This document shows, in pieces, positions 24,321 to 35,688 of a stretch of DNA of 64,000 bases; positions within the stretch are counted from its first letter, which is position 1, and each line of letters starts with the position of its first letter. The translations under genes and the position numbers were made by a program. The DNA is from Dermatemys mawii (taxonomy: Eukaryota; Chordata; Testudines; Dermatemydidae), in the NCBI GenBank assembly GCA_007922305.1, contig ML677358.1, positions 9,426,576 through 9,490,575 of the forward strand, given 5' to 3'. A model generated the notes under the pieces. The model made no database searches. It was not told the origin of the DNA and saw only the letters and a list, made by a program, of their open reading frames with translations.

Positions 24321-25589
24321 CCACCCAAATCCAATCAATGAAGACCTGCATGGGCTTATCTGAGAGCAGAAATGGGCCCATAGACCTTTATTTCCAGGTT
24401 TTATTTCCAGGCTGCCAATGAAAAAAAGTTAGAAGGAGGAATCAGAGTGTCAGATTCCAATACTCTTATTCGGGTTCAGGAGCATCTTACTCCGTGAGTA
24501 GTCTCATTCGCTACAGCACAATTACTCAGGGAGTAATGTACAATTGCATGTGAATGAGGGTATCAGAATCTGTCCCAGAAATGGCAAATGTTAGGCAGTG
24601 TGTCTCAAAGGAAGAAGAAAAAGATACTTAAAATGATAATCCAAACTAATTTTGTGTGAAAATAGCCTTGGCCTTTAAGCTTATCTCGCCAAAGCCTGCT
24701 AGGCAATCTAGAAGTATTTGCAGGTAGCTGTTCCATAAGCCATTTGCAGAGGTGAAACATGGTGACCCCCTGAAAATGAGAGTATTAGATGATTTAACTC
24801 CTTACAGAGTCAGAGATTGCAGGAGCACCCGTCTGCTATTACCTTACAAGTAGGATCTGTGGTCAACAGTGGAAATGTAGGTTTTAGCTCTCTTGGTTTT
24901 ATTCGTTTCCAGCACGATCAGTTTTTCTGGGTAGTTGTTTGTTACTTACATAGACCCTTCAAAATAATTGCGTCAGTTTCAAACAATATTCAGAGTCTTG
25001 CTGTTGCAAGGGAGGAAGTAGGTTTAATCAGAAGTGCCCCAGGACAGCTCTGCAAGTGAAAAGCATTATTACAGAAAGACAGCAGATTATTAAGTGGCTT
25101 CTAAAACACTTTGTCATCATCTGAAATTTGAGCAATAATTGATGTCAGTGGGTGGCATAAAGGGTGATAATTGGTTCCTGTAAACCTTTTAAGTGCATTA
25201 GCAGGATATGATTATAACAAATACCTAGAAGTTTTGCTGCACGTGCTTAGCTCATATGCAGATTGTATGCTTATTATTTATTTTTATTGGTCACATTATA
25301 TACATATGTTAAATTTCCATTTATAAATGGTTAACATATGATGATGAGATATAGTAAGCCTGTTGTAGAACTTGGGTAGTTTGGGATGCAGATTGTTATA
25401 AATACGTAAATAGAAGGTCTTATTGACTGTTGTAAGACATAGTTATAACCAATCTGTTCACCTGGTGGAGTCTATAACAATTGATTAATAGTTATTAAAA
25501 CATTTATTAATAATTAACCCTTCGTAAAATGATACCTTAATATAAAATGTGAGCACTTTATTTAGTGATGTGTCTCTGCCATGTGTCAC

Positions 25590-25760
25590 AGCAGTATCTA
25601 AGCGCTTCTCGGTGGGAAGGAAGTACTATTACTCCCCTTTTTACAAACAGGAAGCTGAGGCACATAGAGCTTATGTGACCTTCCTACAGTCACATGTTAA
25701 TTTTGTGGAAGAGCCAGGACCAGAACCCATGTCCCTTGATTCCAGGGAATGACAACCACA
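25590..25760 (-). mobile_element. MIR-type SINE fragment
   Basis: Plus-strand marks are TACTCCCCTTTTTACAAACAG, GAAGCTGAGGCACATAGAG, and AGAGCCAGGACCAGAACCCA next to TTGATTCC. Confidence 0.82.
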
Positions 25761-25774
25761 GGGCCACCAGGCTG

Positions 25775-25872
25775 AGGTTTTCAAAGCTGCTAGAGGATTT
25801 AGATTTACAGCTCCCATTGTAATTAATAGGCGCCATGTACCTAAATCCTCTCAAGTGCTTTGAAACTCTCTG
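25775..25872. repeat. Palindromic MITE copy (TTTCAAAGC…TAGAGGATTTAG type)
   Basis: GGTTTTCAAAGCTGCTAGAG with GATTTAG on the left is mirrored by CTAAATCCTCTCAAGTGCTT with TGAAA on the right. The centre is CTCCCATTGTAATTAATAGG. Confidence 0.72.
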
Positions 25873-25974
25873 TCTCCATCATCACTTTTGTGCAGTCGGA
25901 TCACTTAGTAACTAGAATTTTCTTCACCGAACGTCTACAGAAATGTATTTTGATAAGAAAATAACTCTACAAAT

Positions 25975-26210
25975 ACATAGCACTTAGACAGCACTTTTCA
26001 TCTGCAGATTGCTTTAGTTCTCAGAACATTGCTGTGGGGTAACTAAGGATCAGTATCCCAGCTTTACAAATGGAGACACCAGAGCAGACAGTTTTCTGAG
26101 TGACTTGCCCAAGGCCATAGAAGGAAACAGTATTAAAACTGGGATTTGATCTCATGAATCCCTGGCTTCCAGTCCTGTGTGTGAACACTCCCCTTGCTGT
26201 CTTGTAAAGG
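25975..26210 (-). mobile_element. MIR-type SINE
   Basis: Reversed MIR order: a tail near TACATAGCACTTAG, then CAGTATCCCAGCTTTACAAATGG, TGACTTGCCCAAGGCCATAG, and the head complement TGAATCCCTGGCTTCCAGTC. Confidence 0.85.
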
Positions 26211-26347
26211 CATCTATGCTCTTCCGTTTCTACTTTGTCAAAGATTATAATAGACCCAGGAGCAATGATCCACTTTAGACTGTTTCTCAAAACACGTTTG
26301 AAGCTGGGGTGGGACATTGATCTATTTATTTATATATTGAGAGAGAG

Positions 26348-26657
26348 CAGGGGTAGGCAGCCTATGGCACGATTTCCAAAGGCAGTACATGAGCTGATTT
26401 TCAGTGGCACTCACACTGCCTGGGTCCTGGCCACCGGTCTGGAGGATTTTGCTTTTTAATTTAATTTTAAATGAAGCTTCTTAAACATTTTTAAAACCTT
26501 ATTTATTTACATACAATAACAGTTTATTTATATATTAAAGTTTTATAGTAAGAGACCTTCTAAAAATGTTAAAATGTATTACTGGCACACGAAACCTTAA
26601 ATTAGAGTGAATAAATGAAGACTCGGTGCACTACTTCTGAAAGGTCGCCGACCCCTG
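26348..26657 (-). mobile_element. hAT-type MITE, 310 bp
   Basis: The ends are CAGGGGTAGGCAGCCTATGG and, reversed, CAGGGGTCGGCGACCTTTCA. The body contains TTAAACATTTTTAAAACCTT, and the same family appears inverted at 43585-43990. The flanks (AGAGAGAG / ATATATAG) are too simple to prove the duplication. Confidence 0.85.
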
Positions 26658-26734
26658 ATATATAGAGAGAGAGAGGTGCTAAGGTTTATCGTTTGTGAAT
26701 CAACTAATGGCACAGCCTGTTGTCTTGAAGATTA

Positions 26735-27510
26735 AGAACATAAGAATGGCCATACTGGGTCAGACCAATGGTCCATCTAGCGTAGAATCCTGTCTTCCAA
26801 TAGTGGCCAGTGTCAGCTGCTTCAGAAGGAGTTAACAGAACAGGATAATTTGTTGAGTGATCCATTCCCTGTTGTCCAGTCCCAGCTTCTGGCAGTTAGA
26901 GTTTTAGGGACAGCCAGAGCATGAGGTTGTGTTCCTCACCATCTTGGCTAATAGTCATTCATGGGCCTGTCTTCCATGAACTTATCTAGTGCTTTTTTGA
27001 ACCCAGTTATACTTTTGGTCTTTACAGCATCCCTTGGCAACAAGTTCCACAGGTTGTGCGTTGCGTGAAGAAATGCTTCCTTATGTTAGTTTTAAAATGT
27101 GCTGCCTATTAATTTCATTGGGTGATCCCTGATTCGTGTGTTATGTGAAGGGATAAATAACACTTCCTTATTCATTTTCTCCACTCCATTCATGATTTTA
27201 TAGACCTCTTATCATATCCCCCCTTAACGGTGTCTTTTGCAAACTGAACAGTCCCAGTCTTTTCAGTCTCTCCTCATGTGGAAGCTTAAAAGTTGTTCCA
27301 TAGCCCTACTCATTTTTGCTGCCCTTCTTGGTACTTTTTCCAATTCTCATATCTTTTCTGAGATGCGGCAAACAGAATGCAGTATATAAGGTGTGGCTGT
27401 ACTGTGGATTTATATAGTGACCTTATGATATTTTCTGTCTTATTATCTATCCCTTTTCTAATAGTTCATAGCATTCTGTTAGGTTTTTGACTGCTTGTTT
27501 GTTCATAGCT
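26735..27510 (-). mobile_element. CR1 LINE 3' region, second subfamily
   Basis: It starts with AAGAACATAAGAATGGCCAT…ACTGGGTCAGACCAATGGTCC, a widespread reptile CR1 3' end read from the tail. Beyond it lie TTGGCAACAAGTTCCACAGG, TATCATATCCCCCCTTAACG and TTGCAAACTGAACAGTCCC, the reversed C-terminal ORF2 region. Stops and frame changes break any reading frame. It is a different and older-looking subfamily than 2335-3090. Confidence 0.9.
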
Positions 27511-27729
27511 GTTTTATCTCAAAAAATACTCCATAGCGTGAAAGGATTTATTGTTTCAGTAAATTGATTTTAGTTTTGTTGGAAATAAGTCTCAGTTTTG
27601 CAAAAGGTTGCTCCTCCTGCTAAATATTTTTGCCCCAGCATACCAAGTAAATTGAAACCAGAATACCGAAAGGTAGAGAATGTATTTTAGCAAAATAATG
27701 TCACTGCTTCACATGCAGGCTATAAGGGA

Positions 27730-27990
27730 ATGCATCTAGTAGTTATACTGGTGTCTGGAAAGCCCAAAGTTATGAATTCCGTTCCAGCCTATGCTACTGA
27801 CTTCCTGCGTGACTTGGACGAGTTACTTTACCTCTTAGACTTAGTTCCCCTACCTGTATAATTGAGCAAATAATATTTGCCTACCCTATTTACATACCCT
27901 TAATTAGTGTGTGTAAAACACTTTGAGAACTTCAGCTGAAAGGTGCTACATCCCTGTAAGTGCAAAGTATTGTTATTCCAGGGTCTGTGG
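27730..27990 (+). mobile_element. MIR-type SINE
   Basis: Core TGCTACTGACTTCCTGCGTGACTTGG…ACGAGTTACTTTACCTC, then TTAGTTCCCCTACCTG and the tail AAAACACTTTGAGAACTTC…AAAGGTGCTACATCC. Confidence 0.85.
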
Positions 27991-29611
27991 TGGCTGCTGT
28001 TACTTGTCACTCCAAGGAGCTCTCATCCCATTAGCCATGAGCTATAAGTACCTTTCTCCCACTTCCTTTAGAATCCAACAAGGAGGCTATGGCTGACCTC
28101 ACAGTGAAGAGGTACAGTCAGTGCTACTTGTGGTTTGGCCTGTAGGGAACTGTATGAGAACTGGGCCTCTAGTCTCTCCACAGAAACTGGCTGTGTCATC
28201 TGAGTCAGAAGTGTGGTAACCCACAGCATTGGGGCCTTCCGGATTTGACGGGGATGAGGCTAAAGGTTAATTCTAGTAGAGGAACATGGTGGGATCCTTA
28301 GGAATCTGTCAGTGTCGTGTAGATGTGGATAGGGAGAAAATGAGGCTTTGTAGAATAGTTCCCTGTCACACGCCCAGAAGACATATATAAAGAATAGTCT
28401 CCTGTTAGGAGCCAGGTCAAATAGCAGGTAGGTGTTGTCCTTTCCTAAGCTATATCTGGAGACCTCCTGGAGTGAGTTATAGTCTGACAACTCCTCCATC
28501 TCGTCCGTTTCCTTCCTTCCCCTCTGTGGGATGCTTAATTTGGTTGGGTGCAAATGATGCCCGCTTTCTCCTTCTGGCCTATGCAGTGGTGTACCAATCT
28601 GGGAAGGAAGAGGCTTTGATTGTGAACTGTCATAGGAGGACATGGAAACTACTTTTCAACTTGCTTAGGTTCTACAGCATCATCCTATCAGGAGGATGAG
28701 GTTCCTGTCACCACAGAGAGGGAAGGAGTATGACCTCTAAGGGATGTTATCTATCTAGTAGAAGAATCAAACACTCCCCAGGATTTTACAAGTTAATATA
28801 CACATATATCAGAGGAGGGCTGGATGACTTGCCAGGGCTTATAGTAAGCTGGCAGTTGAATTGTCCTGCTGGCCATGGGACCAAGTAGGCATGGTAAGGA
28901 TCTGTATTTGGTGGGAGCATGAGATTGGGGCAGCGCTGGAAGCCTCATGTAAGATAATTCTGATGGGGCCATTCCTGCCAGTTTGGACAGGGAAGATGGT
29001 GCCTCTCTGTCCCCCCCACTGAATCCTCAGAGCCCCAAATCCAGGAAGATCCTGTAAAGGGAAAAGTGGTGCTTACCCTCATCTCCTATCACTTCCACAC
29101 ATACAGCTGATTCTGGCCATTTATGCAGGCTCCCTCCTGTGACCAGGTATGTTTGAATAGGATGACTTGCCCCTGTGTCTCTTACACTCAGTCAGTCAGC
29201 TAATGGCTAGGAATGGGTGACGCAGACAAACTTTTCAGGTTTATTTCAGTTCATATCAATACCTGGAAGATCTAGTTTTCTCATATGAAAAGTGCTGAAT
29301 TTATTTGGTGTGTAAATGGGCCAAGTTAGAAATTCCATGAGGACACTCATTCGAAATGATCACCCTCAGCATACTCAGCGTTAAAATATCTGGGAAGCGA
29401 ATCTGGATGGCCTTAGGGAGCCTTTTACTTCTTGGCTAGTGTTTTGAATAGGACCCCAATCTGGCAATGTTTACAGGGACATGAATATTAAACTCTCACC
29501 TCCAGACATGGTCCCTCTAGGTCAGAGTCAAGGCACATTATCAGAACAGTGTGGGTTCTGCCAATAGGTCTTAGCCAAATAAAAACCTAATTCTCTTGAG
29601 CTATGTTTGAA

Positions 29612-29715
29612 ATCCATAAACCCAATTCTGATCTCAGTAATTATGTGTGTAAATGTGGAATAACTCCCTGGACTTCATTGGATTTAATTCAGTGTCACCA
29701 AGATCAGAAACTTTC
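29612..29715. repeat. Degenerate palindromic MITE
   Basis: CCCAATTCTGATCTCAGTAA and TGTGGAATAACTCCCTGG are mirrored by AATTCAGTGTCACCAAGATCAG. Confidence 0.6.
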
Positions 29716-30069
29716 TCCTTTTTTCATTATGACATATTGAAAATAATAGTATCAATATTGCATACAACATGGAATATTTTGGTTGGGTATTTTTTGGTTT
29801 TTTGCTGGACACTCAATACCGATAGCAACTTTCTCTGCCAAAAAGACAATTTTATGAATGGAGTTTAATAGTGACAACTTTATATGATGTGGAAGAAGAT
29901 AAAGAGGGCATAAATGGAAAAAAGAACTTTACTCTTAGGCCTCATTGTTTAGTGATTCATAAACCATTAATTGCCTTGTACCATCAAGTACAATTCTCAC
30001 TTTAGTAGACTCCACGGTATTCCAAATAGAGGGAGGCAAATTAATTCATTGTGTAATTACATCTATTTA

Positions 30070-31353
30070 GAATTACTCCTGAGGGAATTATGCACCATTG
30101 CGCAAGCGCAGAATTCATGTCCCCCACAGATTTCTTTGCCTCCCTGCAGAAAAATGACTTTCTGACAGGGAAGCAAAGGGAAGCTGCAAGAGCGGTCACA
30201 CACCAGTCCTGGCAGTGCAAGTACATCGTTTCACCCAGAGCATCTGGCAGAGAGGTAAATCACTGCGGGGCTGAGGACATCACAGCAGTGGCTCCTACCC
30301 TTAACCAGGATCAGCTGCTAGTCCCAGTTAGGCTGGAGGCTGGAGAGGACAGTACTTCCTCTTCCCTTGCAAGACGTGGCTGGGGCTGTATCAGACCCAC
30401 CCCAGAAACCTCCCTTAGCTGCAGGAAGGTGATTGTCCTCCCCTGCTTCCTCTCCCCATCATTCCTCAGCTTCGGGGGAGGAATCACTGTATGGGAAGCT
30501 GCTCCTCCATTCACCCAACGCCCATGCATCTGGACCTCCCATACCCAGACACCCCTGCCAGGCCTCACCCCATACATCCATAACCCCCTAGCCCTCCATA
30601 CCCGAACCCCACCCCACTGAACCTCAATCTCTGGATCTGGAGCCCCTCTGCACTCAGATCCCCTGCCTTCAGTCCCCCAACTCTGGACCCAGACCACCCC
30701 CCACCAAGCTCCCTGCACTCACACCCCCACACCAATGAGCCCACCCTGAGCCCCCACATCCAGACCCCATGCCAGCTGGCTGCACCCAGACTCCCATCCC
30801 ACCAAGCCCCACTCCCCTAGCACCCAGACCCCTCTGCGGCCCTCCAACAACCTTCACCTGGAAGCCTCTGCAGAGTCCCATTGCACCTGTACCTGGAACA
30901 CCCCCAACAAACCTCTGTGCATCCAGATCCCCCACACCTAGACCCCCCACTGAGCTGCCTACACCTAGATTGTCCCACCCAGAACCCTCTCACTCCATAC
31001 CTGGATTCCCCTGTACTGAACCCCTTTATATTTGGATCCTGCCTGCTTGAGCCTGCCTGTTCCACACACTGGGGAAGAGGGGCAGGGCTCCAGGGTGTTT
31101 CTGGGGCAGGTCCAGGCCTTGTGTTGTGTCAGAGTCGGGTGCAGCCTCACCACTGAATCTGTGTCCCGGGGTTGGGGGTGAGAGGGCTCCGGGATGATCT
31201 CCCACCTTTGTGCAACCAGTGGCCAGTACTGAACTCTCTGCATTTATTTATTGACAAATAAAACTTGCGGAATTTTAAAATATTGTGTGCAGAATTTTAA
31301 ACTTTTTGGCACCGAATTTTTTATTTTTTGGCAGAGAATGCCCTGCAGAGTTC
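30070..31353. mobile_element. C-rich 1.28-kb repeat with terminal inverted repeats
   Basis: The left end GAATTACTCCTGAGGGAATT (then ATGCACC) resembles the reversed right end GGAACTCTGCAGGGCATTC (then TCTGCC). The next inner blocks also correspond (GCGCAGAATTC and GTGTGCAGAATTTT reversed), and the right side is A/T-rich. Between about 30520 and 31050 lies a strongly C-rich, degenerate tandem array of units like CCAGACCCCC(T)GC. Long open frames here on both strands are a by-product of low complexity. I recall similar elements in turtle and crocodile DNA. The superfamily is not determined. Confidence 0.65.
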
Positions 31354-34300
31354 CAAAGTGTACATTTGTTTATGCATGATTCATAGATTTGCCATCTAAA
31401 AACCGAAACATTTTAAAAGGGGATGAGCGAGTGCTCATTCATTACAGGGGTTGCTTGTTAATTCCGTGTGTTGTTCATAGGCTGAATTCCGCTCCCGAGA
31501 GCATGTGCAAAACTCCACTGAAGTCAGACTCACTTTCAGAGCTAAGTAGGACATTTGGTTTTTAAGCAGTGAGGTGGGAGCGGTTTGACATCGACACGAC
31601 CTTTCCTGTGGGTTAGGCTGGCTGTGACAGGATATCTCTGTCAATTAAAAATGTACAACCTTGCATAGGAAAATGGCCTGTAACAGACGGGGAAGGAATA
31701 TAGAGTTGCAGTTGTGAGAAGTTTGTTTCCACTTGGAATGTAATGGGTACTCTCCAGGTGCCAATGTGATCCTGACTCCGGAGTGTGGGTCAGTTTTAGG
31801 TTTCCCCTCTTTCTCCTACTTCATGAATAGCAAACACCTAACCACACTCTTCATAGTCATTTCTGAGCTGCTCAGAGGCTGCTCTAGACACAGCGAGCGG
31901 CTCCGTCAGGTGCGGTATGCAGAAAACTCCTCTGCTTCTGTCCGCAAGGAACAGAAAGACATTTTAATAGTGACTTTCATTTCCGAAAGAGTGAAAAACA
32001 GAGGCTGAAATTTTTGCTCCAATAACAAAGTTGTTCAAATGGTTTGTTCCTAAAGGGACCCTGCCAAAGAAGAATTAGTGGGCCAGGTTTTCACATAGCT
32101 CACTCTCCCTGCACTGGAGGAGTAGGCTGCACCATTCTTAAGGATAGCACATTCCCCTTTGGTGCACACCTGTGGTGGTGCAGCTCCCAACCCAAGGCAG
32201 TGGCTACCTCTAAACTCTGAAGCATAAGGTGTCTTGAACCAGATGGCCAACGAAGGGTGCTTGAAACGGTTACAGGTGCAGCTCTCCAAATGCCTTGAGG
32301 CACCATGTGCCAAATTTGGCCTCTGAAAAGATCACCCGCATCCATTGGGCCTGCTCACAATAAAACAGGTACCGTCAGGCTCCTTTGCATGTTGTGGCAT
32401 AACAACTGAAGTGCTTGAAACAGCCCTGATAGGGAATGGGGTTGACTGGCTTTGATTGTCGTTCAGATTGACACAGACATGTAAAATGCCAATCCAGAAG
32501 TTTGCATAGACTTGTCAAGCCAAAGTAAACCCTGCCAATGGAAAAGCGTGGGATAAGAACTTAAAAAGCCAGACAATAGCCTGTTTGTTTGCCCAGTTCT
32601 CCCTACATGTGCCCTCCATGCCTGAGGGTTTTTTCCTCCCCCCATCACGTTATGGGGTCATTAGGACTTTGTGCAAAAGGAACACATCCTGCAGCCTTAT
32701 CAGCAAAACTCCTCTGGAAGCCATTGGGAGTTTTGCTGGAGGACATGGGGCTGAATCCTGGTCCTGTTGATATTCCTGGCAGCTTTGCCACTGGCTTCAG
32801 TGGATTCAGAATTTAGCCCTGGGTGAGAAGATGGGGATTTGGCTCTATGTTAGTTCAGCATACAAAAACCGTGGACCATACAGCCACTTAACTTTTTAAC
32901 ATGAATTTATCTTCGTCTTTTTCCCTTCACTGTTTATAAATCAAGAATTGTTCCCCTGCTGCCCAGGGAGGGTAGAAAACCTCTATTTTGAGTACTCAGC
33001 AGTAATCTACAGTAATGGTCCCAACCACTGTAGCTACTCTGTTGTAAAATGCAGTGGCTTGTTATTATAACTGTTGAAAATTGCAGTGTTGTTTTTTTTT
33101 ACTGAAGCATCACAAGTCAAGTTCCTCTGTTGCCTTTGTACATATGACAGGACCCCCCATTGGATCATTATTATATGTTAAATAATCTGCCCCCCTAAAG
33201 TTCAAAGCTTAAATTGCTACTGTAGACCTTCAGTGTTTTCCCTACCACTAACAAATATTCCTGACCTGTGTGTGTTGGTTTTGTTATAATTCTGCGTTCT
33301 CCCACCTCATGGAAAACATCACGTAGCCTCTGTGGATGTTTTTTTATTTTTTTTTTCTTCTTTCTTTCATTACCTGAAGTGACCAAGTGCTGTTTGTAAC
33401 ATCCTAGTTGTTGTGCTGACAGCTATGAACTTACAAACAAGTGAGGGGAGAAACAACAGGAGAAGATGAATTCCTAAGCCAAAAAAAAAAAAAAGCTCTG
33501 TGTTTCATGGAAATATCCTTGGTGTTCTATGGGGGAGCAGCAGTATTGTTTGCAAATACTGTGGTTTTAAGAACCTTCCAATGAGACTCCCTTGCAGTGG
33601 GGAAGGTGAACCACAGTTACTGTGTAGTTAGATTTTCCATGAAGATCGAGGGTCATGTCCTGCCATTGATCAGTGAGCTGAACTCTTAATAGACTTCAGT
33701 GCAGTGGCAGGAACTGGCTCAGAAAGACGCATCTGAAGTGGAAGATGGTGAGAGACTGAATTTGTTGGAATGCTGTTTAGCAATGGCAACATTTCACTGT
33801 CAACAAGGTACTGGGGTAGCATCCCCACGGTAGCAGTGATTACGGATATGTCACGGCCACTATGGAAAAGTGGTATCATCCCCATATTAGAGGTTATCAC
33901 TGAGAATAAGCCTCTGGTGGAAGCATCCTCACCACTAGTTGTCACTAGAGGTGTAGTACAATGAGAATAAAAAGTGAGACAACAAGTACAGGCCCAGATC
34001 TCCCCCTGTAACTGACCTTCTGACTGTATTTGTACTGACCGGAAACAAAGAACCACGTTACACTCAATTTCAGCCTTTAGCTCCACATTTTTAGTTCTAT
34101 TTAATTAGCCTTTAAAGGGTCAATTTTCACAGTCTTAACAAATAAAGCATTGACTTTGCATTGTCTGAGCCTTTCCTGCAGCAAGCATCTTTGCAAGACT
34201 TGTCTCCTTGAACATTTAAACTGTCAGACCTAATTATTCGCATTGGTTCAGCTGAATGGAGTTTTTTCTCCTCTGCCAGCAGCAATATTTTGAAACATAA

Positions 34301-34565
34301 ACTGTATCCGCTGTTCAGAGCGGCAGTTTTCTGAGTCACAGATCTTATTATTGTCATAAATTTGCCTCTTAAGTTAAAGCCTAAAGTCTCTCCTTTGTGA
34401 AATACAGCTTTGTGCAAAGACTCTCCACAGGGAGGGCTCGGCGTGCTTCACCCCAGCAAGCAAAATGTCCTAGGGACAGCAGGGCTGGTGGTCCTTTGCC
34501 TTTAAGAAGTGAGATTGGTTTCATTGTGAAACGTCCGTGTCATTACTCTGCCTCTTGCCTTTCAG

Positions 34566-34777
34566 AAAAGCCAGAGCTGGATGAGATCACCTTGGAGAGA
34601 GTGCTGGAGGAGCTGGAGACAATGTGCTACGAGAACATGAACATTGCCATTGAGACGGAGGAGGGCCTGGGCATTGAGTACGACGAGGACGTGGTGTGCG
34701 ACGTGTGCCGGTCCCCGGAGGGAGAGGACGGCAACGAGATGGTTTTCTGTGACAAGTGCAACGTCTGTGTGCACCAG
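34566..34777 (+). CDS. JADE2: JADE2 coding exon b (PHD1 start)
   Basis: The acceptor is CTTTCAG and the donor CAG|GTGAAT. The first two bases finish a Glu codon (GAA) begun at 13928, so the junction reads EMEKPELDE. The exon encodes a helical acidic stretch ([12 protein letters not shown]), the very conserved [20 protein letters not shown] block, and the first half of the PHD1 zinc finger (CDVC, then [11 protein letters not shown]), giving the first Cys pairs. The C-x2-C pairs needed for zinc are all present. In the family PHD1 binds the unmodified histone H3 tail. The exon ends exactly at a codon boundary. An ATG-initiated frame beginning at 34397 runs through the acceptor but is intron read-through, not an alternative start I can support. 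Confidence 0.97.
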
Positions 34778-35154
34778 GTGAATGATAGCTCGTCGTGCAA
34801 GGGCCAGCGCCTTTCAGCCTGACGCGGGTATCTGGCATTTGATTAGCTAAAACAAACGCAGGCTTGACATAGAAAGTCTGAAATAGCAAAGCCTGGTACT
34901 GGTTTGGGCACCCTGCTATGACCAGAGTGCTTCACCCTACCTCTGCACCTCAGATAAACTTTCAGGAGATTTACTCCCTTCTCTTAAAGGATTGTGGAAA
35001 AGGGGTGAAATTTTTTGGTCCTTACGCAGGGTTAGGGTGTACAGCCCTGTATCGGGGCAGTACAGAGCTGCAGCAGCCCAGAACACACACCTGAGAGGCA
35101 CTGTGCCTTAACAGGATTGCAGAGAACAAAGCAACATGAAGGAGTGGGCACAGC

Positions 35155-35688
35155 CAGTATTGTTCCCCTGTCAATGGTACGTGTACCCCCAGGTCTTCCA
35201 GGAGGATGTCAAGTCGTGTAGGTATTTGCCTTAGAATCATAGAATATCAGGGTTGGGAGGGACCTCAGTTAGTCCAACCCCCTGCTCAAAGCAGGACCAC
35301 TCCCCAATTAAGTCATCCAGCGGATTTTTGCTCCATATCCCAAAATTGCCCCCTCAAGGATTGAATTCACAACCCTGGGTTTAGCAGGCCAATGCTATCC
35401 CTCCCCTGTTATGACAGGTTACATAAAAAGTGCTAGTGAAGTCAGTGAGGACTAAGATTTCATACAGACAGTGACTTGTTTATACGGCTCTATATACTAT
35501 ATTAGAGTTCTCGACCTGGCTGCAGGATGGGCTTAGGGAGGTCATAAGTGAAGGGCTGGCATTAGGGATGGCAGGCAGGGGCCCTATGGAGCTAAGATAC
35601 ATGTTGAAGCCCAAGCGCTGCTGCCTGGGGCTGAAATCAGGCTCCGGAAAGGGGTACAATAGTCTGGGGAGACTGAGAAGCACTGCTG
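35155..35688. mobile_element. hAT-type MITE interrupted by a SINE
   Basis: It belongs to the same family as 62785-63183. Shared blocks are GGTACGTGTACCCC, TATTTGCC, ATTTCATACAGACA(A/G)TGACTTG with TTTATAC, and the right end GAAAGGGGTACA with AGTAGTC/ATAGTC. The right terminus reversed is CAGCAGTGCTTCTCAG. The left terminus CAGTATTGTTCCCCTG is decayed and no clean 8-bp duplication remains. A tRNA-derived SINE sits inside (35233-35406). Confidence 0.78.
35233..35406 (-). mobile_element. Turtle tRNA-derived SINE with CR1-type tail
   Basis: On the minus strand it begins with GGGAGGGATAGC and continues CATTGGCCTGCTAAACCCAG, a box B-like GTGAATTCAATCC, GGTCCTGCTTTGAGCAGGGG, and ends with the CR1-like tail CCCTGATATTCTATGATTC. 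About 12 bases are missing between GGATAGC and ATTGGCC compared with the copy at 57005-57192, which removes most of box A. This architecture (tRNA head plus CR1 tail) is known from the Pol III SINE of tortoises. Confidence 0.87.

Larger units (their letters stand above)
13929..34565. other. JADE2 intron, 20.6 kb
   Basis: It has GTAGGT at the 5' end and TTTCAG at the 3' end. It holds an antisense DNA transposon with a complete reading frame, three hAT MITEs, CR1 tails, MIR copies and a C-rich 1.3-kb element, all listed separately. The stretches 14170-16230, 20405-22495, 22610-23755, 24300-25585, 27990-29600 and 31360-34560 contain nothing further that I can name with confidence, apart from isolated palindromic MITE scraps (for example near 14970-15040, 21285-21345 and 32755-32820) and short A/T runs (22870-22898, 33350-33358, 33481-33494). 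Confidence 0.8.

Noticed and set aside
30090..30620. 176-codon plus-strand frame and several overlapping Gly- or Pro-rich frames on both strands up to 31243
   Set aside because: They coincide with the C-rich tandem part of a repeat element. Open frames in all phases are expected from stop-poor composition.
34397..34565. Possible alternative JADE2 first exon with ATG at 34397 reading in frame into exon b
   Set aside because: The conserved acceptor CTTTCAG at 34559-34565 and exact joining with exon a explain the exon. Upstream residues are not JADE-like.
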